Shown here piece after piece: positions 26,075 to 35,079 of a stretch of DNA of 64,000 nucleotides. A program made the position numbers and the translations under genes. The DNA comes from Candidatus Viadribacter manganicus (GTDB lineage: Bacteria > Pseudomonadota > Alphaproteobacteria > Caulobacterales > Aquidulcibacteraceae), in assembly GCF_001679665.1 (NCBI RefSeq), contig NZ_CP013244.1, forward strand, positions 1,116,001 through 1,180,000, in the 5' to 3' direction. A model generated the notes under the pieces. It searched no databases and was not told where the DNA came from. It saw only the letters and a program-made list of their open reading frames with translations. How positions within the stretch are numbered: the stretch's first letter is position 1; each line of letters starts with the position of its first letter.

Positions 26075-27526
26075 ATGCTTGGCCTGTCGAAGCAGACGCG
26101 GGCCACGCAAATGGAAGATTTTCGAAAGTGGGCGGTGCGCGCCGCAGAATGGGGCGTGGATTATCGCGCGCACCTGCGCAACATGCCGGTGCGCCCGCCA
26201 GTGCGCCCGGGCGACATCGCAGCGAAGATCGCACCTTCACCGCCGGAAACGCCCGAGCCGTTCGACAAAGTCTTCGCCGATTTCGAACGCGACATCGCGC
26301 CAGGCATGACACATTGGCAGCATCCGCGCTTCTTTGCCTACTTCCCCGCAAACTCCGCGCCCGCTTCCCTCATCGCCGAGCATCTCGTCAACGCCATCGG
26401 CGCGGTGTGCATGCTCTGGCAAACATCTCCTGCCGCCACCGAACTCGAAACCCGCGCCGTCGACTGGCTGCGACAAGCATTCGGCCTACCGGATGCATTC
26501 CAAGGCTGCATCCAAGACACCGCCTCAACGGCAACATTGGCCGCCGTATTGGTCATGCGCGAACGCGCCTTGAACTTCACAGGCAATCAACGCGGCCTCA
26601 CCAACACGCCGCGACTGCGCGTCTATTGCTCTGCTGAAGCGCACTCCTCGATCGATCGCGCAATCTGGTTTTCCGGCATCGGCGCCGACAATCTCGTTCG
26701 CATCCCGATCAAGGGCCCACAAAGGGGCGCTGATCCCGAGGCGCTTTGCGCCCTCATCGCCGCAGACATTTCCGCCGGCTACAAGCCCGCAGGCATCATC
26801 GCCAATGTCGGCGCCACCGGCGTGGGCGCAACCGATCCGGTCGCCGACCTCGCGGTCATCGCCCACGAACACGATCTCTACCTCCACGTCGACGCCGCAT
26901 GGGCAGGCGCCGCGATGATTTGCCCGGAACTGCGCCCGCTTTGGGCCGGCGCCGAGCAAGCCGACTCCATCGTCGTCAACGCACACAAATGGCTGGGCGC
27001 TCAAGCCCACTGCAGCATTCACTTTGTCCGCGATCCAGCTAGCCTAACACGCACCCTCGCCGCGAAGCCGGACTACCTCAAGACATTGGGACTTAGCGAA
27101 GTCGTGAACTACAGCGAATGGGGCGTTCCGCTCGGCCGCCAGTTTCGCGCCCTCAAACTCTGGTTCGTATTGCGCGCTTACGGCCTCGAAGGCCTACGCA
27201 ACATGATCCGCAACCACATCACGTGGTCGCGCGCCCTCTGCGAGAAGCTCCGCGGCACGCCGCATTTCGAAATCGCCACCGAGCCGGCTTATTCGCTCTT
27301 TTCATTCCGCTACACCAAAGGCGGCAATCTCGATGAACTGAACCTAGCGCTGGTCGAAGCGATCAATGCCGACGGCCGCATCTATCTCACGCAAACACGT
27401 GTTGACGGCGACGTTGTCATCCGTTTCCAGGTCGGTCAATTCGAATGTACTGAAGCCGACGTGACGAGCGCCTACGAGGTCATCACGGAGATTGCCAAGC
27501 GTATTACTGCAGATGCGCCTCGATGA
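26075..27526 (+). CDS. PLP-dependent decarboxylase (aromatic-L-amino-acid decarboxylase family)
   Basis: A 483-residue group II decarboxylase. Family motifs: HWQHPRFFAYFPAN near the N-terminus (substrate loop), QDTASTATLAAV, the cofactor-contact Asp in HVDAAWAGA and the PLP lysine in NAHKWLGAQ. The start at 26075 has AGGA eight bases before it; a second Met at residue 13 is possible. Substrates in this family are tyrosine, tryptophan, DOPA, phenylalanine or sometimes glutamate; none can be chosen. Its last 23 bases overlap the 3' end of a broken dps gene on the other strand. Confidence 0.9.
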   Translation: MLGLSKQTRATQMEDFRKWAVRAAEWGVDYRAHLRNMPVRPPVRPGDIAAKIAPSPPETPEPFDKVFADFERDIAPGMTHWQHPRFFAYFPANSAPASLIAEHLVNAIGAVCMLWQTSPAATELETRAVDWLRQAFGLPDAFQGCIQDTASTATLAAVLVMRERALNFTGNQRGLTNTPRLRVYCSAEAHSSIDRAIWFSGIGADNLVRIPIKGPQRGADPEALCALIAADISAGYKPAGIIANVGATGVGATDPVADLAVIAHEHDLYLHVDAAWAGAAMICPELRPLWAGAEQADSIVVNAHKWLGAQAHCSIHFVRDPASLTRTLAAKPDYLKTLGLSEVVNYSEWGVPLGRQFRALKLWFVLRAYGLEGLRNMIRNHITWSRALCEKLRGTPHFEIATEPAYSLFSFRYTKGGNLDELNLALVEAINADGRIYLTQTRVDGDVVIRFQVGQFECTEADVTSAYEVITEIAKRITADAPR

Positions 27527-27698
27527 ACCAAAGGTCCTTATCGATCTGACGCGATACACCGGTGAACAAGACCTTTCACGTTCCAGTGCGCCTGCTTCAC
27601 AGCGAGCCGCAGATCGATCGTGTCCACCAAGCGCCCATTCAAGAGCGCGATCATCGCCTTATGCGTATTGTCCGCGAGATCGTTGCGGTTGTCGGCAT
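27504..27698 (-). pseudogene. dps: dps remnant (internal deletion plus early frameshift)
   Basis: A broken gene for the ferritin-like DNA-binding protein Dps. A GAGGAGG ribosome site and ATG (27698) lie before a Dps N-terminus, NDLADNTHKAMIALLNGRL then VDTIDLRLAVKQAHWNVKG, but this lies in another frame than the ATG; one base lost after ACAAC would explain it. Right after WNVKG comes, in a third reading step, the Dps C-terminus LFTGVSRQIDKDLWFIEAHL followed by Q and TAA. About 100 middle residues, including most of the ferroxidase ligands, are missing. So the gene carries a deletion and a frameshift and cannot make a Dps cage. Its end runs into the convergent decarboxylase. Confidence 0.85.
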
Positions 27699-27799
27699 TA
27701 CCGCGCCTCCTCAGGCACACGATATGGGTTCGCGCGCGCCGTAGGACAACGCAATCATCCATAGGGTTGATCGCTGTCGTGGATCGATTTTGCCTGTAG

Positions 27800-28774
27800 T
27801 CAGAGCGTCGCGAGCCAGTCGATCAGCAACCCTGTCGTCTCTTTCGGCGCTTCCTGCTGGGTCCAATGGCCGATGCGGGGGATCATATGCGATCCGCGAT
27901 GGTCGGACGTGTTGGCAGCCATCCGCTCAAACGCGGCCTCGGCGCTGGCGCCGAACATCTTCAGCACGAGATCGTTCTCACCAACGATGAACAGCGATGG
28001 TTGGTGAACGACACGATCATGGATCGTGCTCATATACTCAAAATCACGCGTGTGATTGCGATAGCGATTGATCGGACCTCGAAAGCCGGAATTCGTAAAT
28101 TCAGCCGTGAAGTAATCGATGTCTTCCGGCGTCATCCACCAGGGAAAAGGTTCCGGGTCGGGCAAGCCGTCCAACAGGTGGTCACCGTGCTTCTTATCTG
28201 GACCGCCCCAATAGCCTTGCGAGTCCCCGCTTCCCGCATAATAGAGCTTGCGAAGACCGCCGCGCACATCCGCTTCGAACGCCGCTTCCGCAACGCCTTC
28301 ATCCTTGAAGTAGGCTTGATAGAAAAACTTGCCCTGGTCGATGTACATCGCCTTGATCAGCGCATCGAGCGACATCGGCGGCAATCCGAACCACGGCACG
28401 CTCAAACCCGCCACAGCGCGCACTTTGTCGGGATGCAGGACCGCCGTGTGCCAAACGATCGGGGCGCCCCAATCGTGGCCAATCAGAACTGCTGGCTTGC
28501 CGGGTGACAATGCTTCGATGACGCCCGCGACATCAGCGGCAATTTCTTTTATCGCGTAAGCTTCAACCGCGTGCGGTTTATCGGAACCGCCATAGCCACG
28601 CACATCGATCGCGCATGCAGTGAAGCCCGCCGCCGCCAGCGGCGCCATTTGATGGCGCCAGGAATACCAGCTCTCTGGAAATCCGTGGACCATCACCACC
28701 AACGGCCCCTCACCCTGGATCGCGGCGCGAACCTTGATGCCATTGGTGTCGATCATGCGGAATTCGGGTTTCAT
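27800..28774 (-). CDS. Alpha/beta hydrolase, epoxide hydrolase-like
   Basis: A 324-residue hydrolase. MVHGFPESWYSWRHQ gives the HGxP oxyanion motif, GHDWGAPIVWH has Asp as nucleophile instead of Ser, and the closing histidine lies in IPRIGHWTQQE. Asp nucleophile plus HGFPESW is the mark of soluble epoxide hydrolases and haloalkane dehalogenases; the epoxide hydrolase is the better match. Two tyrosines that would polarise the epoxide are expected in the cap but were not located with certainty. No signal peptide. No operon partner. Confidence 0.85.
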   Translation of the reverse strand: MKPEFRMIDTNGIKVRAAIQGEGPLVVMVHGFPESWYSWRHQMAPLAAAGFTACAIDVRGYGGSDKPHAVEAYAIKEIAADVAGVIEALSPGKPAVLIGHDWGAPIVWHTAVLHPDKVRAVAGLSVPWFGLPPMSLDALIKAMYIDQGKFFYQAYFKDEGVAEAAFEADVRGGLRKLYYAGSGDSQGYWGGPDKKHGDHLLDGLPDPEPFPWWMTPEDIDYFTAEFTNSGFRGPINRYRNHTRDFEYMSTIHDRVVHQPSLFIVGENDLVLKMFGASAEAAFERMAANTSDHRGSHMIPRIGHWTQQEAPKETTGLLIDWLATL

Positions 28775-28886
28775 GGCGTCTATCTCCCGGCAGCATCACG
28801 CGGCGGTGAGAGACGAGCGTCTCTCTCTCCGGCGCCAGCTTAGCAGCAAATCTGAAAGCGCACGCCGCTTACGTTGCGAGAGCCTC
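28775..28886. other. Short intergenic gap
   Basis: A 112-base gap between the antiporter stop (28887) and the hydrolase start, on the same strand. A small inverted repeat GAGAGAC/GTCTCTC at 28808-28825 (GAGAGACGAGCGTCTCTCTC) may act as a terminator stem or operator. Confidence 0.45.
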
Positions 28887-30737
28887 TCAGTTCGCTTCGT
28901 CGGCCTCTTCCAACACCTCCGCCGCCTCTTCGTTGAGAGCACGCCCCTCCTGACGCGGCTTTGTGAATGGCGTCGGTTGAGGCGTTGTTGTGTTGTTGCG
29001 CCAAAGCCCGCGCCCTGCCTCGATGCCGCCGGCAAGCTGCATCTCGAAGCGCTCCGCATCACGTTCACGCACATCTTCGATGGTCTCGGCAATTTCGAGA
29101 TCGGAAAAGCCAAGGTCGCGTAGCACAGCACCGCTGAACGTCAGCGAGGACTCAAACAATTCGCGCAACTGATACTCAACGCCAGCCTTCACCAAGCGCA
29201 TCGAATGGCCCCGATCGTAGGACCGCGCGAAAATCTTGGCGTGCGGGAATTCCGATTTTACCAAAGAGACAATGTGATCGGTCGTCTCCGGCTTATCGAC
29301 GCAGATCAAAATAGCCTCCGCCGTCCCGGCGCCCGATGCGCGCAACACATCAAGGCGCGTGCCATCGCCGTAATAGACTTTGAATCCGAAATTCGCGGCA
29401 ACGCGGATCATCTCAACATCGGTCTCGATCAACGAAATATCGACACCCCGCGCCAACAATGATTGGCTGACAACTTGAGCGAAGCGTCCAAAGCCGATGA
29501 ACAGAACTTGGCCGCGCAGGTCACGCGCCTTTTCAACGCCATCGAGAGACACCTTCTGCGGCGGCGTCAAGCGATTGAGCGCAAGCACGACAAGCGGCGT
29601 CAACGCCATCGAGATGATGACAATCGCTGTCATCACCGCCGCAATCCGCGCGTCCATCACGCCAGCGGAAAGCGCTGCGGCATAAAGAACGAACGCAAAC
29701 TCGCCCCCTTGCGCGAACAATGCCGCCCGCCGCACCGCTTCGCGTTGATCAGCTTTGAACACACGCGCGACGCCATAAATCCCCAGCGCTTTGACCGCCA
29801 TGAACGCAACAACGCCCGCGGCGATCAGCTGCCAATCGGCAAGGACGACAGTGACGTTGAGCGACATGCCAACACTGATGAAAAACAACGCCAGCAAGAT
29901 CCCCCGGAACGGTTCAACGTCGGCTTCGAGCTGATGCCTGAACACTGAGTCCGACAACAACACGCCGGCGAGAAACGCGCCCATCGCCATTGAGAGGCCG
30001 CCAATGTCCATCAGCAATGCCGAACCCAGCACGACTAGAAGCGCCGCTGCCGTCATGACTTCGCGCGCACCCGAGCGCGCCAGCACGCCGAACAGTGGAT
30101 TGAGCACGAAGCGCCCAGCGAGAAACACGAGCGCGATCGCGCCAACACCCAATGCAATCGTCTGCCACAGTGGCGGCGCATCCGCCTGAACACCGATTGT
30201 CACCCCGGCGATGATCGCGACGGCCGCAAGCAGCGGCACGATCATCAGATCCTCGAACAACAAGATCGAGACGTTGCGTTGGCCCGCCTCGCTCGAAGTC
30301 TCGCCCGCCTCGTCCATCATCTTCATGATGACGGCGGTAGATGACAGCACAAAACCCGACGCACCAATCGCCGCCGCCGCCCATGGCAAGCCTGCAGCGA
30401 TGCCGACGAACGACAACAGCACGATGGCTGTTGTCGCCTGCGCGGCGCCCAGGCCGAATATTTCCTTTCGCAGCGCCCACAGCTTAGCCGGACGCATTTC
30501 AAGGCCGATGATGAACAAGAACATCACGACACCGAACTCGGCGACATGGAGGATGTTTTCCGGATCACGGAATATCCCCAACCCGAACGGTCCGATCACC
30601 AGACCCGCGGCGAGGTAACCAAGCACCGAGCCCAGCCCCAAACGCCGAAACAGCGGCGCCGCCACGACCGCCGTCGCCAGCAAAGCCACCGCGTGCTCAA
30701 GGCCCAATCCACCGACCGCCACAGCCTCAGCCGCCAT
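28887..30737 (-). CDS. Kef-type monovalent cation:proton antiporter (CPA2) with RCK domain
   Basis: A 616-residue inner-membrane transporter. About 12 membrane segments (1-390) form the Na+/H+ exchanger domain, with LGYLAAGLVIGPFGLG and FLAGVLLSDSVF as recognisable CPA2 motifs. The cytosolic TrkA-N/RCK domain follows (about 405-530): VLFIGFGRFAQVVSQSL carries a G.G...Q nucleotide-binding pattern and ends with the acidic ETDVEM. The family exports K+ (or Na+) in exchange for H+ and is gated by nucleotides or glutathione adducts. The gene is divergent from chpT. Confidence 0.92.
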   Translation of the reverse strand: MAAEAVAVGGLGLEHAVALLATAVVAAPLFRRLGLGSVLGYLAAGLVIGPFGLGIFRDPENILHVAEFGVVMFLFIIGLEMRPAKLWALRKEIFGLGAAQATTAIVLLSFVGIAAGLPWAAAAIGASGFVLSSTAVIMKMMDEAGETSSEAGQRNVSILLFEDLMIVPLLAAVAIIAGVTIGVQADAPPLWQTIALGVGAIALVFLAGRFVLNPLFGVLARSGAREVMTAAALLVVLGSALLMDIGGLSMAMGAFLAGVLLSDSVFRHQLEADVEPFRGILLALFFISVGMSLNVTVVLADWQLIAAGVVAFMAVKALGIYGVARVFKADQREAVRRAALFAQGGEFAFVLYAAALSAGVMDARIAAVMTAIVIISMALTPLVVLALNRLTPPQKVSLDGVEKARDLRGQVLFIGFGRFAQVVSQSLLARGVDISLIETDVEMIRVAANFGFKVYYGDGTRLDVLRASGAGTAEAILICVDKPETTDHIVSLVKSEFPHAKIFARSYDRGHSMRLVKAGVEYQLRELFESSLTFSGAVLRDLGFSDLEIAETIEDVRERDAERFEMQLAGGIEAGRGLWRNNTTTPQPTPFTKPRQEGRALNEEAAEVLEEADEAN

Positions 30738-30853
30738 CAGCGCAACCTTTTCAAAGAGAAGGCTCCCATGTGGCGCCCTTTAAGCCACCTTTGAACCCCT
30801 TCCTCGGGGCTCGAATCATTTATGTTGGGCGCTTCCCCGATTCGGAGCGCGAT

Positions 30854-31495
30854 ATGATCGAGAACACGAAGCTGACCGCGCTTGTCGCATCGCGCATCTG
30901 CCACGACATGGTCGAGCCGATGAGCGCGATCATCCAAGGTCTCGAAATGATCAAGGATGGCGACGGCAAGCCCGATCCTGATGCGCTTTCGTTGCTTGAT
31001 CACGGCGTTGGCAAGGCCTGGGCGAAACTAGAGTTCTTCCGCTTCGCCATGGCCGGTGCGATGGCCGAAGGCGACAGCGAGCTTGAAGAAGGCCATGCCG
31101 TCGCGACCAAGCTCTATAGCGTGCTGAAATCGGAGCTGATCTGGTCGGCGCCTGCCGTAAAGATGCCGCGCCCGGCCGTGCGCGTGATCGTCAATTTGTT
31201 GCTGATCGCTAACGAGTGTTTGCCCCGCGGCGGCACGGTCGAAATTACGGCATCGAAACAAGGAGACGTTGGCGAGGTCATCGTCACCGCCACGGGCCCA
31301 CGCGGCAAACTGAAGGACGCGACCTTCGCGGCGCTTAAGGGCGAAGGTGACGATCTCAACGGCCACACCATCCAGCCGACCTTGACCGGCCTCCTCGCCC
31401 GCCAAGGCGGCGTCGAACTCTCAGCCCGCGAAACCGCTGGCGAAGCGGCCAACAAGATTGAGCTTATCGCGCGCTCGGCCTCGTTCCAGCTCTGA
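30854..31495 (+). CDS. chpT: Histidine phosphotransferase ChpT
   Basis: A 213-residue dimeric phosphotransferase. In Alphaproteobacteria it passes phosphate from CckA to CtrA and CpdR. The signature SRICHDMVEPMSAIIQGLEM has the phosphorylated His in RICHD, as in Caulobacter ChpT. The second half looks like a degenerate ATPase fold with no nucleotide motifs, as known for this family. The frame opens at 30770, but the ATG at 30854 has GGAG nine bases before it and begins at the conserved region. It is followed by a CheY-like protein and CheR. Confidence 0.93.
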   Translation: MIENTKLTALVASRICHDMVEPMSAIIQGLEMIKDGDGKPDPDALSLLDHGVGKAWAKLEFFRFAMAGAMAEGDSELEEGHAVATKLYSVLKSELIWSAPAVKMPRPAVRVIVNLLLIANECLPRGGTVEITASKQGDVGEVIVTATGPRGKLKDATFAALKGEGDDLNGHTIQPTLTGLLARQGGVELSARETAGEAANKIELIARSASFQL

Positions 31496-31501
31496 GAACC
31501 T

Positions 31502-31515
31502 TTAAGCTCCATTAA
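31502..31515 (+). promoter_or_regulatory. TTAA-N6-TTAA motif before the CheY-like gene (possible CtrA-type site)
   Basis: Two TTAA half-sites six bases apart, 46 bases before the receiver gene. The classical CtrA box has N7, so this is one base short. Only a weak candidate. Confidence 0.3.
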
Positions 31516-31560
31516 CCGGCGCACCCGAAGAGTTGGGGCGAATCCGACGGAGTTCGCCAT

Positions 31561-31926
31561 ATGAGACGCTGCCTTGTCGTTGACGACAGCCGCGTGATCC
31601 GAAAAGTCGCGCGCCGCATCTTGGAAGATATGCGGTTTGAGATCGAGGAGGCCGCAGACGGCCTTGAAGCGCTGCAGGCGTGCCGGCGACGGATGCCCGA
31701 GGCAATTCTGCTCGACTGGACCATGCCGGTGATGAGCGGCATCGATTTTCTGAAGCAACTTCGCCAAGAGCCGGGCGGCGACAAGCCGACGGTTGTGTTC
31801 TGCACAACAGAGAACGACGTCGAACGCATCACTGAAGCGCTGAAGGCCGGCGCCGACGAATACATGATGAAGCCGTTCGACGGTGACATTCTGCACTCCA
31901 AATTTGCCGAGGCGGGCCTCATCTGA
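31561..31926 (+). CDS. Single-domain CheY-like response regulator
   Basis: A 121-residue receiver with no output domain. The acidic pair VVDDS, acceptor Asp52 in LLDWTMPVMSG, Thr in VVFCTTEND and Lys in MKPFDG are all present. The short loop and lack of an output suggest it works by protein binding, like CheY, Cle or CpdR proteins. Its TGA shares bases with the ATG of cheR (TGATG). The chpT-receiver-cheR order suggests a link between cell-cycle phosphorelay and motility. Confidence 0.9.
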   Translation: MRRCLVVDDSRVIRKVARRILEDMRFEIEEAADGLEALQACRRRMPEAILLDWTMPVMSGIDFLKQLRQEPGGDKPTVVFCTTENDVERITEALKAGADEYMMKPFDGDILHSKFAEAGLI

Positions 31927-32750
31927 TGTTGAACGACGCCGAGGTCACGCTGGTCGCGCGGGAAGTTAAATCACGCTCCGGCGCGGTGCTGACCAAAGAT
32001 ATGGCCGGCGCGATTTCCATTCGCCTGCAGCCCTTGGCGCGGCGCGAAGGCTTTGCCAGCGTGCCTGAATTGATCGGCGCGGCGCGCAATCGCGCCGACG
32101 GGGCGCTTTGGAGCGCAATCGCCGATAACCTGGCGCAAAGCGACACGCGCTTCTTCCGCGATCGCTCGCAATTTGAGCGCTTGCGTACGCAACTCCTGCC
32201 CGAAGCCCTGAAGCGCCGCGGCCATGAGCGGGTGCGGATATGGTCGGCGGGCTGCGCTAGCGGGCAAGAAGCCTATTCCATTGCGATGATCATCGAAGAG
32301 ATGCGCAATGAAGGCTTAAACCCAGCGGTGGAGGTAGTTGCCACCGATCTTTCAGAGCGCCTTCTCGATAAGGCCCGCGCCGGGCTTTACACGCAGTTTG
32401 AAATTCAGCGCGGACTGCCGATCCGCAAGCTCATCGCCTATTTCGAAAAAGCTGGCGATCTTTGGCGCATTTCAGATCGCTTGCGCGCGGGCGTGCGCTT
32501 CGAGCAGCACAACCTCATGAAGCATCCGGGCGAACTTGGTCAGTTCGATGTCATCATTCTCGCGCACGTCCTGCCCTCGTTCGACCAGGAGACACGCATT
32601 GACGTCCTGCGCCGCGTCTCCGATGCGTTGACGCCGAACGGCGTCCTGATGCTTGGCGCCGGCGAGACGCTGCCCGAAGGCTGCGAGAACCTGAAGCTCG
32701 AAAACGGCGTGGTGCGCAAGCACACTGCGGTGCGCATCGCCGCCGCCTAG
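31926..32750 (+). CDS. cheR: CheR-type protein-glutamate methyltransferase
   Basis: A 274-residue enzyme that methylates chemoreceptors with S-adenosylmethionine. The N-terminal helical domain includes DTRFFRDRSQFERLR. The SAM-binding part has RIWSAGCASGQEAYSIAM and VVATDLSERLLDKARAGLY, both very typical. It is coupled to the receiver gene. No receptor or cheA gene is in the window, so it may serve receptors elsewhere. Its stop overlaps that of the convergent hybrid kinase (CTAG). Confidence 0.92.
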   Translation: MLNDAEVTLVAREVKSRSGAVLTKDMAGAISIRLQPLARREGFASVPELIGAARNRADGALWSAIADNLAQSDTRFFRDRSQFERLRTQLLPEALKRRGHERVRIWSAGCASGQEAYSIAMIIEEMRNEGLNPAVEVVATDLSERLLDKARAGLYTQFEIQRGLPIRKLIAYFEKAGDLWRISDRLRAGVRFEQHNLMKHPGELGQFDVIILAHVLPSFDQETRIDVLRRVSDALTPNGVLMLGAGETLPEGCENLKLENGVVRKHTAVRIAAA

Positions 32751-34852
32751 CCTGTCGCTCTTGAGGCTTGCGAACCAACCTGCAAACTCGCCAGATGCGC
32801 CGTCAACGCATCGATCGAAAATGGCTTTTGCAAGAACGACACGCCGGGTGCCAACCTGCCTGTGCCGGTGAGTTTATCGTGTGTGTAGCCCGACACCAGC
32901 ACGGTGTTGAGGCGCGGATTGCGCTCTTGTAAAACTTCTGCCAATTGCGGACCGGACATTTGCGCGGTGAGCACGACATCGGCGATGACGACGTCAAACA
33001 CTCCCTCATCGTACAATTGAAGCGCGCGCGGACCGTCAGGCGCTGTCACCACGATGTGACCTTTATCGCGCAGCGAAAGCGCCAGAGCATCGCGGATCAA
33101 TTCGTCGTCATCGACGAGCAGAATGCTCAATCCCACAGATGCGCCGTTCTTTCCCCCGACTGGCTTGGATGAAGCAGGCGCTTCTTTGTGCTCGCGCATG
33201 AGTGGGAAGGTCAACGTAAAGGTCGTGCCGGCCCCGGGCGAGCTTTGCACGGCAACCTCACCGCCTGATTGGGTGACAAAACCATGCACCATGGAGAGGC
33301 CGAGGCCGGTTCCGCCGTCACCGCTTTTGGTTGTGAAAAAGGGCTCAAAAACCTGGCTGAGATGCGCAGGGTCGATGCCGGCCCCTGTGTCACTGACCGT
33401 GATCACGCCGAACTCAGCGCCAGCACGGCTCTCTACTTTCGTGCTTAGGCGAAGTATTCCGCCAGCAGGCATCGCGTCTTTGGCGTTCACGGCGAGATTT
33501 ATGAGCGCGCTATTCAACTGATTGGGATCGAGGAGCGCCGTTACTTCCGAGCTGTGAAAATCCAGCATCAAACGAATGTCGCTCGGAATGAGCGCGGACA
33601 CGAGATTGGCCGCCTCAGCTATGGCCTTATTCAAGTCAGTCGGACGCGGGGTCAGCAATTGCTGGCGTGAAAACGCAAGCAATCCACGTGTTAGGCTGGA
33701 CGCGCGTTCGGTCGCCTTCAAAATTGTATCGACGAGCTTGTTGTACCTTGGATCGTCTTGTTTCGTCGTCTGCAACAGGTCGGCGGAATTGAGCACGGCG
33801 GTTAGGACGTTGTTGAAGTCGTGCGCGATGCCGCCTGCCAGGCGGCCAACCGATTCAAGGCGTTGCGCTTGGCGCAATCCCTCTTCCAGCTGCACGCGCG
33901 AAGTGATGTCGGCAAAAACACCGTGGAGATTGATGGCGACGCCATCGACGATCGTCGCCCGCCCGACGGCGCGCACCCATCTTTCATTGCCGCGAGCAGT
34001 TCGGATTTGGAGCTCCATATCCCAGGCCTGCCCGGTCTCACCTGCCAGGGCGACGGCGGCTTCGAACTTTGGCCGCGACTCCGCCGTGTAGAAATCGAGA
34101 GCGTTTTCGAGCGTTGGGACGAAACGCTCATCCACCTCATGAATCTGCCTCGTTTGAGCGGTCCATTCGAGCTGGTTGGTGCGCAGATCCAACCTCCAGC
34201 CGCCTACCTCGGCGAGTGATGAGGTTTCCTCCAGGAGATCCATGCTGTCCGCCAGCCTGGCGCTGATCTGCTCCAGCGAACGGTTAGCACGAGCCAGCGT
34301 AGCGTCGGATTGATTGAGCGCCCTTGCCGCCGCCAGCACCGACACGCACGCTCCGAAAGTGGCGAGCGTACTGACGAGCGCTTCAAACACAGACCAATGT
34401 GACCAAGCGTGCCAGGAAACCAGCGCGAACAATGCGATGAGCGGCGGCGTTGTTAAAATCGCGCCGGCGCGCCAATCCTTTTGCCCACCGAGCGCGCCGT
34501 AAAGCGCCGTCGTCAGCAATCCGATCGTCGCGGCGGTGCGGCCGAGTTCGGTATCCGAACGCCACAGCAACAGGCCGAAGCAAACCCAAAGCGCCGACAT
34601 CGCCGTGAGCGACATCAAATGCGCCAGCGCGTATTGCATCGCGCCTTTGGACAAGCGTTCCCGAAGCAGTGTTGCGGCCCGCTCCACCAACAACATCGCC
34701 ACGAACCAGATTAGCGCAACCACAGGCGAACTGAGTTGCCAGAGAAAACCTGAAACGACGGTCACGATCGGCAGGCGCACGCCGCCGAAACGGCCATTGT
34801 GGCGAGCATTGCGCACCAGAGCTTCGGCATTCTCAAGCTGTGGCCACGCCAT
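32747..34852 (-). CDS. Membrane hybrid histidine kinase (PAS, HisKA, HATPase, receiver)
   Basis: A 701-residue sensor kinase. Six or so membrane helices (about 25-185) come first, then a coiled linker and a PAS domain (about 210-340, with EVGGWRLDLRTNQLEWT). The HisKA motif is LAGGIAHDFNNVLTAVLN with the phospho-His. The ATPase domain shows ALINLAVNAKDAM, VSDTGAGID and GGTGLGLSMVHGF. The C-terminal receiver has LLVDDDELI, acceptor Asp in VVIADVVL and the Lys in FLQKPF. HDFNN is shared with CckA-type kinases, but the window gives no proof that this is CckA. Its neighbour is the chpT-cheR unit, convergent. Confidence 0.92.
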   Translation of the reverse strand: MAWPQLENAEALVRNARHNGRFGGVRLPIVTVVSGFLWQLSSPVVALIWFVAMLLVERAATLLRERLSKGAMQYALAHLMSLTAMSALWVCFGLLLWRSDTELGRTAATIGLLTTALYGALGGQKDWRAGAILTTPPLIALFALVSWHAWSHWSVFEALVSTLATFGACVSVLAAARALNQSDATLARANRSLEQISARLADSMDLLEETSSLAEVGGWRLDLRTNQLEWTAQTRQIHEVDERFVPTLENALDFYTAESRPKFEAAVALAGETGQAWDMELQIRTARGNERWVRAVGRATIVDGVAINLHGVFADITSRVQLEEGLRQAQRLESVGRLAGGIAHDFNNVLTAVLNSADLLQTTKQDDPRYNKLVDTILKATERASSLTRGLLAFSRQQLLTPRPTDLNKAIAEAANLVSALIPSDIRLMLDFHSSEVTALLDPNQLNSALINLAVNAKDAMPAGGILRLSTKVESRAGAEFGVITVSDTGAGIDPAHLSQVFEPFFTTKSGDGGTGLGLSMVHGFVTQSGGEVAVQSSPGAGTTFTLTFPLMREHKEAPASSKPVGGKNGASVGLSILLVDDDELIRDALALSLRDKGHIVVTAPDGPRALQLYDEGVFDVVIADVVLTAQMSGPQLAEVLQERNPRLNTVLVSGYTHDKLTGTGRLAPGVSFLQKPFSIDALTAHLASLQVGSQASRATG

Positions 34853-35079
34853 GCACAGATCCCGTGAGATTCACATTTGTGACAGGCTAGCTCTGTTGGC
34901 CTTGATTGCACGCAACGGATTGAGGCGCGGGCCGATTTTTGTGAACTGGCGATTACAAGCTTCCCCTTTCCGTGCGTTCCCCACCAAAATGAGGGGGAAT
35001 GCGATGTGACGTTCGACATCGATGACGGGCGTCATCGGCTTTGCTTGACGGCGCGCGGCGTTGACCCCCTGCTATCGCA
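34853..35079. promoter_or_regulatory. Divergent region between hybrid kinase and MFS transporter
   Basis: 227 bases. GTGAGATTCACATTTGTGAC near 34863-34882 looks like a loose inverted repeat. No gene or RNA could be supported. Confidence 0.35.

Noticed and set aside
31502-31515. A true CtrA binding box
   Set aside because: Spacing is six instead of seven bases; listed only as a weak candidate.
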